Source: Rhodoferax sp. (lineage in GTDB: Bacteria > Pseudomonadota > Gammaproteobacteria > Burkholderiales > Burkholderiaceae_C). Taken from it: a DNA stretch of 64,000 nt. Position numbers and translations under genes: made by a program. Shown here piece by piece: positions 8,293 through 17,710 of the stretch. Location: NCBI GenBank assembly GCA_031291295.1, contig JARLJI010000212.1, positions 112,171 through 176,170 of the forward strand, written 5' to 3'. Every line of letters begins with the position of its first letter. Positions within the stretch are counted from its first letter, which is position 1. The notes under the pieces were generated by a model. The model searched no databases. It saw only the letters and a list, made by a program, of their open reading frames with translations, and was not told where the DNA came from.

Positions 8293-9480
8293 TCAGACAA
8301 GTTGTCGTGGAAACAGCGCCCAGGTATGCCGGGCGATCTGCTCGTCTTCCTGCGAGGCGAGAACCTGCACCGAACAGCGCGATGCAGCATCGTGGATGGG
8401 CGTGTTCGCTGAACGGTTGCGTGCTTCGTCGAGGCTGACGCCGATCCAGGACAAGCCGCTGCAAATCGCAGCACGTACTGGCGCATCATTTTCCCCAATG
8501 CCCCCGGTGAACACGATCGTATCGACGCCATCCAGTGCAGCGACCATCGCGGCCACCTGCTTGCGCACGGAGTAGCAGAACATCTGAATGGCGAGTCGTG
8601 CGTCGGCGTTTGACGAAGCAGCCTCATGCAGGCGCCGCATGTCGCTGCCCACGCCTGAAATTCCCAAAAGGCCGGAACGGTGGTCGACCAGTTCTTCGAG
8701 CATCGCCGCATTGAACTTCTTCTCGCGCATCAGGTAGACCAGAACGCCTGGATCGAGATCGCCGCTGCGCGTGCTCATGATCACCCCGCCGGTGGGCGTC
8801 AAGCCCATGCTGGTGTCGATCGACTGACCGCGCCTGACCGCGGTGACGCTGGCGCCATTGCCAAGATGGGCGACGATCAGGCGGTCGGGCAGGTCGCTCG
8901 CCAGTTGATGCACGATCGATTCGCACGACAAGCCGTGAAACCCGTAGCGCTGGAGTCCCTCCGACTGCAGCTCCTTGGGGATCGCAAGCACGCGGGCCAC
9001 CTCCGGCAACCTGGCATGAAAGCTGGTGTCGAAACACATCACCTGCGGCAGGCCGGGGAAATGCTCCTGCGCAAAGCGGATGACCGACAGGGCCGCTGGC
9101 GTGTGCAGCGGCGCGAAGGCAGTTGCCGCCTCGAGCTGGCCCAGGACCGAATCATCAATCAGGCAGTGCTGGCGCAGCTTCGGTCCGCCATGCACAATTC
9201 GATGCCCGACGGCGGCCGGCACCGGCATGTTGGACCCGGCAAGAAGTTTCCCGATGCGGATGATCGCTTCCCGTTGGCTGGGAATGGACGCGGTCTCGAA
9301 GACCAGCTCGTTCTGGCGTGAATCCCGTGCGCAGAATTTACCCAAACGGGCGCCGATCGACTCGGCCTCCCCGGAGAGCAGCATTTCTGTCCGCGTGGAC
9401 GCGACGCGATACAGGCCGAATTTGAGCGAGGATGAGCCGCTGTTGAGGGCGAGAATATTCACGGTGTCAGCGTGCGCCAT
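8293..9480 (-). CDS. ackA: Acetate kinase
   Basis: The 395-residue protein is a full-length acetate kinase, which converts acetyl phosphate and ADP to acetate and ATP. Visible residues include N13 in LNSGSSSLKF, R94 in GHRIVHGG, the catalytic aspartate D151 in CFDTSFHARLP and H182 in GFHGLS. It starts one base after the phosphoketolase stop on the same strand, so the two are translationally coupled and form a pathway: sugar phosphate to acetyl phosphate to ATP. It is convergent with the lipoprotein gene. Propionate kinase is a close alternative, made unlikely by the phosphoketolase partner. Confidence 0.95.
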   Translation of the reverse strand: MAHADTVNILALNSGSSSLKFGLYRVASTRTEMLLSGEAESIGARLGKFCARDSRQNELVFETASIPSQREAIIRIGKLLAGSNMPVPAAVGHRIVHGGPKLRQHCLIDDSVLGQLEAATAFAPLHTPAALSVIRFAQEHFPGLPQVMCFDTSFHARLPEVARVLAIPKELQSEGLQRYGFHGLSCESIVHQLASDLPDRLIVAHLGNGASVTAVRRGQSIDTSMGLTPTGGVIMSTRSGDLDPGVLVYLMREKKFNAAMLEELVDHRSGLLGISGVGSDMRRLHEAASSNADARLAIQMFCYSVRKQVAAMVAALDGVDTIVFTGGIGENDAPVRAAICSGLSWIGVSLDEARNRSANTPIHDAASRCSVQVLASQEDEQIARHTWALFPRQLV

Positions 9481-9481
9481 G

Positions 9482-11845
9482 TCACAAGTTCCAGCGCCAG
9501 TCGCGGACCTCCGGCATGTCCTCGCCGTGCTCGCCGATATAGAGTTTATGGCGCTCCATGGTCGTCCAGTAACGTGCCGTCGCCCCCTCTACCTGGTCGC
9601 GCAGGCGCGGAATTCGCACGATGGCATCCAGCGCGAGTTGATAGCGGTCGAGGTTGTTCAGCACGACCATGTCGAAAGGGGTCGTGGTCGTCCCCTCCTC
9701 CTTGTAGCCGCGCACATGGATGTTCTCATGATTGTGCCGCCGGTAGGTCAGCTTGTGAATGACCGCCGGATAGCCATGAAAGGCGAAGACCACCGGCTTG
9801 TCTGTCGTGAACAGTTCGTCAAAGTCCTGGTCTTGCAGACCATGAGGATGCTCGGATTGGGGCTGCAATACCATCAAGTCCACGACGTTGACGACACGGA
9901 TGCGGATGTCGGGCACATAGTCTCGCAAAAGCGTGACGGCAGCGAGCGCCTCGAGGGTTGGCACATCGCCGGCACAGGCCATGACCACGTCGGGGTCACC
10001 GGCGTCGTTGCTGGCCCATTGCCAGATCCCCGCGCCCGCCGTGCAATGACGCACGGCCGAATCGATGTCGAGCCACTGCCATTCAGGCTGTTTGCCGGCG
10101 ACGATCAGGTTGATGTAGTTGCGGCTGCGCAGGCAGTGATCTGCGACCGACAGCAGGCAGTTGGCGTCGGGCGGCAGATAGATGCGCACGATATCGGCTT
10201 TCTTGTTCGCGACATGATCGATAAAGCCGGGGTCCTGGTGCGAGAACCCATTGTGGTCCTGCCGCCAGACCAGCGAGGTGAGCAGGTAGTTCAGCGAAGC
10301 GATCGGCTTGCGCCATGGAATGGTCCGGCTGACCTTGAGCCACTTCGCGTGCTGATTGAACATCGAATCGACGATGTGAATGAAGGCCTCGTAGCAGGAG
10401 AACAGGCCATGGCGGCCGGTGAGCAGGTACCCTTCGAGCCAGCCTTCGCAAAGATGTTCGCTGAGCACCTCCATGACACGACCGTTGGCGCTGAGATTGA
10501 GGTCAACCTCTTCGACATCGGCCATCCATGCCTTGCCGGACACCTCAAAGACGGCGTCCAGCCGGTTCGACGCCGTTTCGTCCGGCCCGAAGATGCGGAA
10601 GTTCTGCTTGTCGAGATTGAGCTTCATCACGTCGCGCAGAAAATTTCCGAGAACCCGCGTCGCCTCCGCCTCGACGCTGCCGGGTCCGCGCATTGCCACG
10701 GCGTAGTCATGGAAGTGGGGCATCGACAGCGGCTGCAACAATTCGCCCCCATTGGCGTGCGGATTGGAACCCATGCGGCGATGGCCCGTCGGCGCGAGCG
10801 CGGCCAACTCCTCGAGAAATTTTCCTCGCTCGTCGAACAATTCATGTGGCCGGTAGCTCTTCATCCAGTCTTCAAGCTGCTGAAGGTGCTCGGGCTTCTT
10901 GAAATCGGCGATGGGAACCTGGTGCGCGCGCCAGGTTCCCTCGACTGGCAGGCCATCGACGAATTTAGGCCCCGTCCATCCTTTGGGCGTCCGAAAGACG
11001 ATCATGGGCCAGCGCGGACGCTCCGGTCTCGTCGTCTCATCGAGAGACCGCGCGGCGCTCTGAATCTGTCGAATCTGTGCCAGGATCGTATCGAGCGTGC
11101 CGGCAAGACACTGGTGCACCAGCGCCGGATCATCGCCTTCGACGAAGTGCGGCTCGTAGCCGTAGCCGCGCATCAGATCGGTCAGCTCCTGGCGGCTGAT
11201 GCGGGCCAGCACGGTTGGATTGGCGATCTTGAACCCGTTGAGATGCAGGATCGGAAGCACGGCGCCGTCGCGCGCAGGATTCAAGAATTTGTTCGAATGC
11301 CAGCTGGCAGCCAAAGCCCCTGTCTCCGCCTCGCCGTCGCCGATGACACAGGCGACGATCAGATCGGGATTGTCGAAGGCCGCGCCATAGGCATGGGTTA
11401 GGGAATAGCCCAACTCTCCACCTTCGTGAATGGAGCCTGGCGTGTCCGGGGAGACGTGACTGGGAATGCCGTAGGGCCAGGAAAACTGGCGAAAGAGCCG
11501 CTGCAGTCCATTGCGGCTACGCTCGATCGCCGGATAGCGATCCGTGTACGAGCCTTCCAGATAGGTCTGTGCCACGATGCCCGGGCCGCCATGGCCGGGA
11601 CCAATGACGTACATCATGTTCAGGTCGTTCTCTTTGATCAACCGGTTCAGGTGCACATAGAGAAAGTTCAAACCCGGTGTCGTCCCCCAATGTCCGAGCA
11701 GACGGGGCTTCACATGCTCGCGCTTGAGCAGGCATTCGAGCAGGGGGTTGTCCTGCAGATAAATCTGCCCGACCGAGAGGTAGTTTGCCGCGCGCCAGTA
11801 GGCGTGCATTTTCTGCAGGAGGTCGGGCGACAACGCGTCAGGCAT
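9482..11845 (-). CDS. xfp: Xylulose-5-phosphate/fructose-6-phosphate phosphoketolase
   Basis: This 787-residue thiamine-diphosphate enzyme splits xylulose 5-phosphate or fructose 6-phosphate with phosphate to give acetyl phosphate and glyceraldehyde 3-phosphate or erythrose 4-phosphate. Family hallmarks include [13 protein letters not shown] near the N-terminus, GPGHGGPG and the ThDP motif [19 protein letters not shown]. Length is normal. The chosen ATG ([10 protein letters not shown]) has GGAG eight bases upstream; the frame extends nine codons further. Followed immediately by ackA. The operon bypasses lower glycolysis and makes ATP by substrate-level phosphorylation. Confidence 0.95.
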   Translation of the reverse strand: MPDALSPDLLQKMHAYWRAANYLSVGQIYLQDNPLLECLLKREHVKPRLLGHWGTTPGLNFLYVHLNRLIKENDLNMMYVIGPGHGGPGIVAQTYLEGSYTDRYPAIERSRNGLQRLFRQFSWPYGIPSHVSPDTPGSIHEGGELGYSLTHAYGAAFDNPDLIVACVIGDGEAETGALAASWHSNKFLNPARDGAVLPILHLNGFKIANPTVLARISRQELTDLMRGYGYEPHFVEGDDPALVHQCLAGTLDTILAQIRQIQSAARSLDETTRPERPRWPMIVFRTPKGWTGPKFVDGLPVEGTWRAHQVPIADFKKPEHLQQLEDWMKSYRPHELFDERGKFLEELAALAPTGHRRMGSNPHANGGELLQPLSMPHFHDYAVAMRGPGSVEAEATRVLGNFLRDVMKLNLDKQNFRIFGPDETASNRLDAVFEVSGKAWMADVEEVDLNLSANGRVMEVLSEHLCEGWLEGYLLTGRHGLFSCYEAFIHIVDSMFNQHAKWLKVSRTIPWRKPIASLNYLLTSLVWRQDHNGFSHQDPGFIDHVANKKADIVRIYLPPDANCLLSVADHCLRSRNYINLIVAGKQPEWQWLDIDSAVRHCTAGAGIWQWASNDAGDPDVVMACAGDVPTLEALAAVTLLRDYVPDIRIRVVNVVDLMVLQPQSEHPHGLQDQDFDELFTTDKPVVFAFHGYPAVIHKLTYRRHNHENIHVRGYKEEGTTTTPFDMVVLNNLDRYQLALDAIVRIPRLRDQVEGATARYWTTMERHKLYIGEHGEDMPEVRDWRWNL

Positions 11846-12065
11846 CAATTTCTCCGAAATGGATTGCAACACTTTCTCACCTTGTAGCCGTTGTCAGGTG
11901 CAGCGACTCGGGTGGCGTCACGTCTTGCATATTAACGATCAGGCTACCCGCACCTGGCCATCGAATCTGTACGCTAGCGCGCATAGCCCCCGCCTGCATC
12001 GCATCCACATGCAAGGGCCGCAGGAAACCGTATTTTTTGACCTGGACGGTCGGGCACGCCGAATA

Positions 12066-12110
12066 CTATATTTTTTATAGCAAACTGTGCCCTTGCCATA
12101 AGGGCCAACA
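12066..12110. repeat. AT-rich hairpin repeat, copy 2
   Basis: The core CTATATTTTTTATAGC forms a short stem. The flank continues with CCCTTGCCATAAGGGCC, a second small stem that is also seen in degenerate form in other long copies of this repeat. Confidence 0.65.
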
Positions 12111-12112
12111 TC

Positions 12113-12142
12113 AAAAAAGCCCGCTAGCTGCGGGCTTTTTTT
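12113..12142. terminator. Rho-independent terminator (bidirectional in form)
   Basis: The stem GCCCGC/GCGGGC (12119-12124 and 12130-12135) has loop TAGCT and is bracketed by six A on the left and seven T on the right. It can therefore work on either strand. It lies 17 bp beyond the stop of the cytochrome c4 gene (minus strand). Confidence 0.88.
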
Positions 12143-12158
12143 CGACGGCGGAAGGCGA

Positions 12159-12827
12159 TTACTTGAACCGCGATTCCGACACCGTCTTGATGTCGCCGTC
12201 GAGGGAACCCACGTATTCCGCCACAGCCTGCAGCTCAGCGTCCGAGAACTGCTTGGCAACGCCGGCCATGATGGCGTTGGCGCGACCGAAGTGGGGGTTG
12301 TTGTTGCCTTCCTTGTACTCTTTCAGGGCCACGTACAGGTAGCTGGCATGCTGCCCGGCAAGCTGCGGGTAGGTCGGGTCGATCGGCTTGGCGAAATTGG
12401 CGCCATGGCAGGCAATGCAATTGGCCTTGGCCAGGATGGCCGCCACTTTCGGGCCGGGCTCGATGGCGGGTTTGTCGGGCAGCGTCGCGCCGGCAACGAC
12501 GCCCAGCGTGCTGTAGTAAGCCGCTACATCGGCGATGTCCTGTTCACTCAGCGACGCGGCGATGGCACGCATGCTGGGGAATTTGCGATCGCCTTTTTTG
12601 TACTGATTCAGGGCGGACACGATGTATTGGGCGCCCTGCCCTGCGATCTTCGGAACCTGATAGACCTCGGGGAAGCTGGTCTTGTAACCCGCGATGCCAT
12701 GGCAGCCAACGCACATGGCCACCTTTTTCGAGCCGGCGACGGCATCGCCCTTGATTTCCTGGGCAGAGGCAGTGGCGGTCACGCAAGCGACAGCAAGGGC
12801 AAATACGGCGGTCAACAACTTGTTCAT
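12159..12827 (-). CDS. Diheme cytochrome c4
   Basis: The 222-residue periplasmic protein has a signal peptide (MNKLLTAVFALAVACVTATASA) and two class I cytochrome c domains. Each has a heme-binding CXXCH: CVGCH at 39-43 and CIACH at 137-141. The two-domain size and similar halves (both with K/L-AGQ..YI/LY motifs) are those of cytochrome c4, which passes electrons to terminal oxidases. A possible -10 (TATAAT on the minus strand, 12875-12880) lies upstream. The MNKLL start fits the signal peptide better than a start six codons earlier. Confidence 0.9.
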   Translation of the reverse strand: MNKLLTAVFALAVACVTATASAQEIKGDAVAGSKKVAMCVGCHGIAGYKTSFPEVYQVPKIAGQGAQYIVSALNQYKKGDRKFPSMRAIAASLSEQDIADVAAYYSTLGVVAGATLPDKPAIEPGPKVAAILAKANCIACHGANFAKPIDPTYPQLAGQHASYLYVALKEYKEGNNNPHFGRANAIMAGVAKQFSDAELQAVAEYVGSLDGDIKTVSESRFK

Positions 12828-12929
12828 TTTTCGCGCACAATCCATTAGGAATTCGGGCCTGTAATCAGCGCACGATTATATGCGGCACAACTTCCACCCC
12901 CCTTCAACACCTTCGCCCCGGCACACCTC

Positions 12930-13772
12930 ATGAAGTTTCAAGGCTCCCAGAACTACGTCGCCACCCAGGACCTGATGCTGGCCGTCAACGCGTCGATCAC
13001 CCTCAAACGCCCGCTGCTCGTGAAGGGCGAACCCGGCACCGGCAAGACCATGCTGGCCGAAGAAGTGGCGCAGGCCCTGAACATGCCGCTCCTGCAGTGG
13101 CACATCAAGTCCACCACCAAGGCGCAGCAGGGCCTGTACGAGTACGACGCGGTCAGCCGGCTGCGCGACTCGCAGCTCGGCGACGAGAAGGTCAAGGACA
13201 TCCACAACTACATCGTCCGAGGCGTGCTGTGGCAGGCCTTCACGGCCGACGAACCGGTGGCGCTGTTGATCGACGAGATCGACAAGGCCGACATCGAGTT
13301 CCCGAACGACCTGCTGCGCGAAATCGACCGCATGGAGTTCTATTGCTACGAGACGCGCGAGCTGGTCCGCGCGAAAAACCGCCCGCTGGTGTTCATCACG
13401 TCGAACAATGAGAAGGAGCTGCCCGACGCGTTCCTGCGCCGCTGCTTCTTCCACTACATCAAGTTTCCCGACGCCGACACCATGAAGCTGATCGTGGACG
13501 TGCACTTTCCCGGCCTCAAGAAAGAGCTGCTCACGGCCGCCATGAAAACCTTCTACGACGTGCGCAACCTGCCGGGCCTCAAGAAAAAGCCCTCGACCAG
13601 CGAGCTGCTCGACTGGCTCAAGCTGCTGGTGGCCGAAGACATTCCGCTCGAAGCCCTGCAAAGCAAGGAAGACAAGGTGGCGGTGCCGCCGCTGGTGGGC
13701 GCGCTGCTCAAGAACGAGCAGGACGTGACCCTGTTCGAGAAACTGGTGTTCATGCAGCGGCACAACCGCTGA
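12930..13772 (+). CDS. MoxR-family AAA+ ATPase
   Basis: The 280-residue AAA+ protein has Walker A GEPGTGKT at residues 33-40 and Walker B LLIDEIDKAD at about 112-121, with sensor segment FITSNNEKELPDAFLRRC. MoxR ATPases work as chaperones that mature or insert cofactors, nearly always with a VWA-domain partner. A VWA protein is encoded two genes downstream on the same strand (spacing 14, 1 and 13 bp), so this is a MoxR-VWA operon. The client protein is not obvious in the window. Confidence 0.9.
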   Translation: MKFQGSQNYVATQDLMLAVNASITLKRPLLVKGEPGTGKTMLAEEVAQALNMPLLQWHIKSTTKAQQGLYEYDAVSRLRDSQLGDEKVKDIHNYIVRGVLWQAFTADEPVALLIDEIDKADIEFPNDLLREIDRMEFYCYETRELVRAKNRPLVFITSNNEKELPDAFLRRCFFHYIKFPDADTMKLIVDVHFPGLKKELLTAAMKTFYDVRNLPGLKKKPSTSELLDWLKLLVAEDIPLEALQSKEDKVAVPPLVGALLKNEQDVTLFEKLVFMQRHNR

Positions 13773-13786
13773 GCACCCGCGCTGCC

Positions 13787-14017
13787 ATGAACAAGTCGCT
13801 GTGGATCGAAGGCCTGTCGGACGCCATCGGCTTTGTCGGCGGCGCGCTGCTGGGCGCGGCCATTGCCAAGGTGATCGGCCTTGATCCGCTGGCACCGGGT
13901 TACGAAACTGCGACCATTTTTGGCATCGTGCTGGTCGGCCTGGGTGGCGGCATGGGACTGCAATTGGCGCGGCGCTGGCGTGCCGCCTCCCGCAACAAGA
14001 AACCCCCGGAGAACTGA
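13787..14017 (+). CDS. Small membrane protein of unknown function in the MoxR-VWA operon
   Basis: This 76-residue protein has two hydrophobic glycine-rich helices (IGFVGGALLGAAIAKVIGL and ATIFGIVLVGLGGGMGLQLA) and a basic C-terminus (RRWRAASRNKKPPEN). It begins 14 bp after the moxR stop and ends 1 bp before the next start, so it is probably cotranscribed and translated. I do not recognise a family. Confidence 0.65.
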   Translation: MNKSLWIEGLSDAIGFVGGALLGAAIAKVIGLDPLAPGYETATIFGIVLVGLGGGMGLQLARRWRAASRNKKPPEN

Positions 14018-14018
14018 G

Positions 14019-14612
14019 ATGGCATTCGTGGAACCCACCACGCTGGCGGCACGCGGCATCCGGCTGGTGCCGTTATCGCTGGAGCACGAGGACGGCCTGC
14101 GCGCCGCCGCCGCGGACGGCGAACTCTGGAAAATCCGCGTCACGTCCGTGCCGGAGCCCGGCCAGACGCGCCAGTACATTGCGGACGCGCTGGCCATGCG
14201 CGAGGCCGGCAATCGCTTCGCCTTTGCCGTGACCGACGATGCCACCGGCACGGTGCTGGGCAGCACCAGCTACCACGACATCCTGCCTGCGGTGCGCCGC
14301 GTGGAAATCGGCTGGACCTGGTACGCGAAACGCTGCCAGCGCACCCACGTCAACACCACCTGCAAGCTGCTGATGCTGACGCACGCTTTCGAGACGCTGC
14401 ACTGCCACGTGGTGGGCTGGCGCACCGACAACTTCAACCATGCCTCGCAACGCGCCATCGAACGCCTGGGCGCGCGCAAGGACGGCGTGATTCGCGGCCA
14501 TGCGCTGCGCCGCGACGGCAGCATCCGCGACACCGTGATGTACAGCCTGCGCAGCGGCGAGTGGCCGGAAGTGCGCACCCAATTGCTGTACCTGCTGGAC
14601 AAGCCTCGCTAG
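14019..14612 (+). CDS. GNAT-family N-acetyltransferase (RimJ/RimL type)
   Basis: The 197-residue protein has the GNAT layout of the RimJ/RimL group: an N-terminal GIRLVPLSLEHEDGL, a central FAFAVTDDATGTVLGSTSYHD strand pair broken at 20 residues here (FAFAVTDDATGTVLGSTSYH), then WTWYAKRCQRTHVNTTCKLL near the acetyl-CoA site and a WRTDNFNHASQRAIERLGA C-terminal block. The last is typical of enzymes that acetylate protein N-termini or amino sugars. GGAG stands eight bases before the ATG. It lies between moxR and the VWA gene, an unusual insertion in such operons. Substrate is unknown. Confidence 0.82.
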   Translation: MAFVEPTTLAARGIRLVPLSLEHEDGLRAAAADGELWKIRVTSVPEPGQTRQYIADALAMREAGNRFAFAVTDDATGTVLGSTSYHDILPAVRRVEIGWTWYAKRCQRTHVNTTCKLLMLTHAFETLHCHVVGWRTDNFNHASQRAIERLGARKDGVIRGHALRRDGSIRDTVMYSLRSGEWPEVRTQLLYLLDKPR

Positions 14613-14625
14613 GAGGACAGGCACC

Positions 14626-15828
14626 ATGCTGATCGACTTCTTCTACTCCCTGCGCTCGGCCAAGCTGCCGATCTCGGTCAAGGAATATCTGACGCTGCTC
14701 GAAGCCCTCCAGATGGGGGTCGTGGGGCCGGCCAGCGACAACGCGGACGGCAGCGGCTACAAGATCGACGACTTCTACTACCTCAGCCGCACCACGCTGG
14801 TGAAGGACGAGAAGCACTACGACAAGTTCGACCGCGCCTTTGCCGCCTACTTCAAGGGCGTGGAGCTGATTGCCGACTTCACCAAGGACATCCCGCTCGA
14901 GTGGCTGCGCAAGAACCTCGAGCTCGAACTCAGCCCCGAAGAGAAGGCCAAGATCGAGCAGATGGGCTGGGACGAGCTGATGGAAACGCTCAAAAAGCGT
15001 TTCGAAGAGCAGAAGGAACGCCACGAGGGCGGATCGAAGATGATCGGCACGGGCGGCACCTCGCCATTCGGCGCCTATGGCTACAACCCGCAGGGCATTC
15101 GCATCGGGCAGGACAAGAGCCGCAACAAGAGCGCCGTGAAGGTCTGGGACCAGCGCGCCTATAAAGACTACGACGACCAGCAGGAGCTGGGCACGCGCAA
15201 CATCAAGATCGCGCTGCGGCGACTGCGCAAGTTCGCGCGCGAAGGCCACGAGGAAGAGCTGGACCTGGACGACACCATCCGCTCCACCGCGGCCAATGCG
15301 GGCTGGCTGGACATCAAGATGCGGCCCGAGCGCCACAACAACGTGAAGGTGCTGCTGCTGATGGACGTGGGCGGCACCATGGACGAACACATCGCGCGGG
15401 TGGAAGAAATGTTCTCGGCCACCAAGACCGAGTTCAAGCACATGGAGTTCTATTACTTCCACAACTGCGTGTACGACTTCATGTGGAAGAACAACCGGCG
15501 CCGCTTCAGCGAAAAGTTCGCCACCTGGGACATCATCCGCAAGTACAACAAGGACTACAAGCTGATCTTCATCGGCGACGCGACCATGAGCCCATACGAG
15601 ATCCTGCAGCCAGGCGGCAGCGTGGAGTACAACAACGAGGAAGCCGGCGCCGAGTGGATGCAGCGCCTGACCAACGCCTTCCCCAAGTTCGTCTGGATCA
15701 ACCCCGAGCCGCAGGGCGTGTGGCAGTACCGCCAGAGCATCAGCGTGATCCAGCAACTGGTGAACCACCGCATGTACCCGCTGACCCTCAAGGGGCTCGA
15801 AGAGGCCATGCGCCTGCTGTCAAAATAG
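14626..15828 (+). CDS. VWA-domain protein, CoxE-like partner of MoxR
   Basis: The 400-residue protein has an N-terminal helical region (LIDFFYSLRSAKLPISVKEY) and a C-terminal von Willebrand A domain from about residue 240. The metal site that is usually DxSxS reads DVGGTMD at about 247-253, so the first serine position is glycine. The rest of the fold is intact (FYYFHNCVYDF, LIFIGDATMSPYE). Such CoxE/VWA proteins work with a MoxR ATPase on a client enzyme or membrane complex. It is the last gene of the moxR operon; a terminator-like hairpin starts 36 bp after its stop. Confidence 0.85.
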   Translation: MLIDFFYSLRSAKLPISVKEYLTLLEALQMGVVGPASDNADGSGYKIDDFYYLSRTTLVKDEKHYDKFDRAFAAYFKGVELIADFTKDIPLEWLRKNLELELSPEEKAKIEQMGWDELMETLKKRFEEQKERHEGGSKMIGTGGTSPFGAYGYNPQGIRIGQDKSRNKSAVKVWDQRAYKDYDDQQELGTRNIKIALRRLRKFAREGHEEELDLDDTIRSTAANAGWLDIKMRPERHNNVKVLLLMDVGGTMDEHIARVEEMFSATKTEFKHMEFYYFHNCVYDFMWKNNRRRFSEKFATWDIIRKYNKDYKLIFIGDATMSPYEILQPGGSVEYNNEEAGAEWMQRLTNAFPKFVWINPEPQGVWQYRQSISVIQQLVNHRMYPLTLKGLEEAMRLLSK

Positions 15829-15832
15829 CCGG

Positions 15833-17710
15833 ATGATCAAGCGCTGGGTGGGCAAACTGCTCGAAAGGCTGGTGTTGGTACCAGCCTTTTTTGTTTTGAT
15901 GGCGGCCGCTGCGGGAGGCCTGCATGCACAGACGCTGCCGTCTGACGGGGCACCGGGTGCGCCTGCCGGCGCCAGCGCCGCGCACGCCTTCGAGATCGAA
16001 ATCCAGGCGCCCAAACCCGTGCAGGACTACCTGCTGCGCCACCTTGAACTGCAGCGTTACCAAAGCCTCACCGACCTGGACGCCAGCGAACTGGCGCGCC
16101 TGGTCGGCATGGCCGAGCCGAATGTGCGCGAGCTCATGGGCACCCTCGGCTATTTCTCGCCCGCCATCAAGCTGGAGTTGCGCGAGACGCCGGACAACCC
16201 CCGCTCACCGCGCCTGGTGCTGATCACGGTGCAGCCCGGTGAGCCGGTCCGGGTGAGCGGCGTCACCTTCGAATTCACCGGCCCGATCGCGACCGACGAG
16301 GCGGCCGCGGCGCAGCGCCGGGCCATCCAGGCGGGCTGGCCGCTGGGCGCGGGCATGACGTTCACGCAGGCGGCGTGGGACGCCGCCAAGACGCAGGCGC
16401 TGCGCGAACTCACCACGCAGCGCTACCCGGTAGGCCGGCTCTCGAGCACCCGCGCCGACATCGATCCCGAGACCAAGACCGCGCGCTTGAGCGTGACGCT
16501 CGACTCCGGCCCGCTGTATCGGCTGGGCGCTTTGCAGATCAGCGGCACGCAGCGTTACGGCAGCGACCTGGTGCAACGGCTGGCACGCCTGGCACCGGGC
16601 GCCGACTACGATCAAACCCGGCTGGTCGAGGCGCAACGACGCCTGACCGACAGCGGCTATTTCGACTCGGCGGTGGTGTCGCTGGACACCACGGGCGACC
16701 CGGCCGCGGCGCCCGTGCTGGTGCAGGTGCGCGAGGCCAAGCTGAAAAAAATCGTGCTCGGCATCGGCGCCGGCACCGATAGCGGAGCGCGCCTGTCGGT
16801 GGAGCACACGAACCAGCAGCTGCCCGGCATCGGCTGGCGCGCCGTGTCCAAGCTCTCGCTCGACCGCGTCACCAAGTCGATCGGGACCGAGCTCACCGCA
16901 CCGCCCGACGACGCCAACTGGCGCTGGGTCACCTCGGCACTGGTGCAGCGGGAAGAGTCGGGCAGTTTCGATGTCACCAGCCAGCGCCTGCGCGCGGGCC
17001 GCACCCAAAGCGGCGAACGCATCGACCGCAGCTACTACCTGCAATACGACCGGGCCCAGCCCAACGACCTGGGGGCCGCCACCACGGCCGAGGCCCTCAG
17101 TGCCAACTACGCCTGGACCCAGCGCAACTTCGACGCCCTGCCCTTCCCCTCCCGCGGCTACGGGCTGGGGGTGGAACTGGGCGGCGGCGTCACGCTGGGC
17201 GCAGACCGGCAACCGTTCGTGCGCACCGATATCCGCTGGCTGGGCTATGTGCCGCTGGCCAGCAGCCAGGACGGGACTCTCGCGTCAATGCGCGCCGGAC
17301 GCATCGAACTGCGGGCCGAAGGTGGCGCCGTAGTGGCGCGTGAAGAGGCCAATCTGCCCAGTACCCAGCTGTTCCTGACCGGCGGCGGCACCACGGTGCG
17401 CGGCTACGACTACCGCAGCATCGGCAGTGTCTTGCCCAATGGGCAAACTGTGGCGGGGCGTTACCTGGCGGTGGGCAGCGTTGAATGGCAGCACCCCATC
17501 ACCGTCAACGATCGGCTCACCGACTGGGAGAGCACCGCGTTCGTCGATGCCGGCGCCGTCGCCGACAAACCCGCCGAGCTCAGGGGCAAGGTGGGCATCG
17601 GCGTCGGCGCGCGCTGGAAAAGCCCGGTGGGGCCGCTGCAGATGGACCTGGCGTATGGCGTGGCCGTCAGGCGCCTGCGCCTGCACCTGAGCGTGGGGTT
17701 TACCTTCTGA
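15833..17710 (+). CDS. tamA: Outer-membrane assembly protein TamA
   Basis: The 625-residue protein has a signal peptide (LVLVPAFFVLMAAAAGGLHA), POTRA-like repeats through about residue 270, and a C-terminal 16-strand Omp85 barrel. The barrel includes the GGGTTVRGYDYRSIG motif near residue 510-525 and a terminal aromatic residue (LHLSVGFTF). TamA in the outer membrane works with TamB to insert autotransporters and other barrels and to help lipid transport. The start overlaps an intrinsic-terminator-like hairpin in codons 11-20. TamB begins on the last base of the tamA stop. Confidence 0.9.
   Translation: MIKRWVGKLLERLVLVPAFFVLMAAAAGGLHAQTLPSDGAPGAPAGASAAHAFEIEIQAPKPVQDYLLRHLELQRYQSLTDLDASELARLVGMAEPNVRELMGTLGYFSPAIKLELRETPDNPRSPRLVLITVQPGEPVRVSGVTFEFTGPIATDEAAAAQRRAIQAGWPLGAGMTFTQAAWDAAKTQALRELTTQRYPVGRLSSTRADIDPETKTARLSVTLDSGPLYRLGALQISGTQRYGSDLVQRLARLAPGADYDQTRLVEAQRRLTDSGYFDSAVVSLDTTGDPAAAPVLVQVREAKLKKIVLGIGAGTDSGARLSVEHTNQQLPGIGWRAVSKLSLDRVTKSIGTELTAPPDDANWRWVTSALVQREESGSFDVTSQRLRAGRTQSGERIDRSYYLQYDRAQPNDLGAATTAEALSANYAWTQRNFDALPFPSRGYGLGVELGGGVTLGADRQPFVRTDIRWLGYVPLASSQDGTLASMRAGRIELRAEGGAVVAREEANLPSTQLFLTGGGTTVRGYDYRSIGSVLPNGQTVAGRYLAVGSVEWQHPITVNDRLTDWESTAFVDAGAVADKPAELRGKVGIGVGARWKSPVGPLQMDLAYGVAVRRLRLHLSVGFTF
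15864..15892 (+). terminator. Terminator-like hairpin inside the tamA signal-peptide codons
   Basis: A perfect 10-bp stem AAAGGCTGGT/ACCAGCCTTT with a 6-base loop is followed by more T, giving TTTTTT then GTTTTG. It begins 36 bp after the VWA gene stop, in the right place to end the moxR operon. It is also inside the tamA reading frame, which needs these codons for its signal peptide. Confidence 0.68.

Larger units (their letters stand above)
11846..12158. other. Intergenic region upstream of xfp, with a hairpin repeat and a terminator
   Basis: No convincing gene is seen in these 313 bases. The half next to xfp should carry the xfp-ackA promoter, but I could not fix a clear -35/-10 pair. The other half holds one AT-rich hairpin repeat and the cytochrome c4 terminator, listed separately. 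Confidence 0.6.

Noticed and set aside
9026..11401. A 791-codon open frame on the plus strand opposite xfp
   Set aside because: It is antisense to a clearly real phosphoketolase gene, has no recognisable motif, and is explained by high GC codon bias.
11939..12259. Open frame across the xfp upstream gap
   Set aside because: It crosses the terminator and repeat and overlaps cytochrome c4 out of frame.
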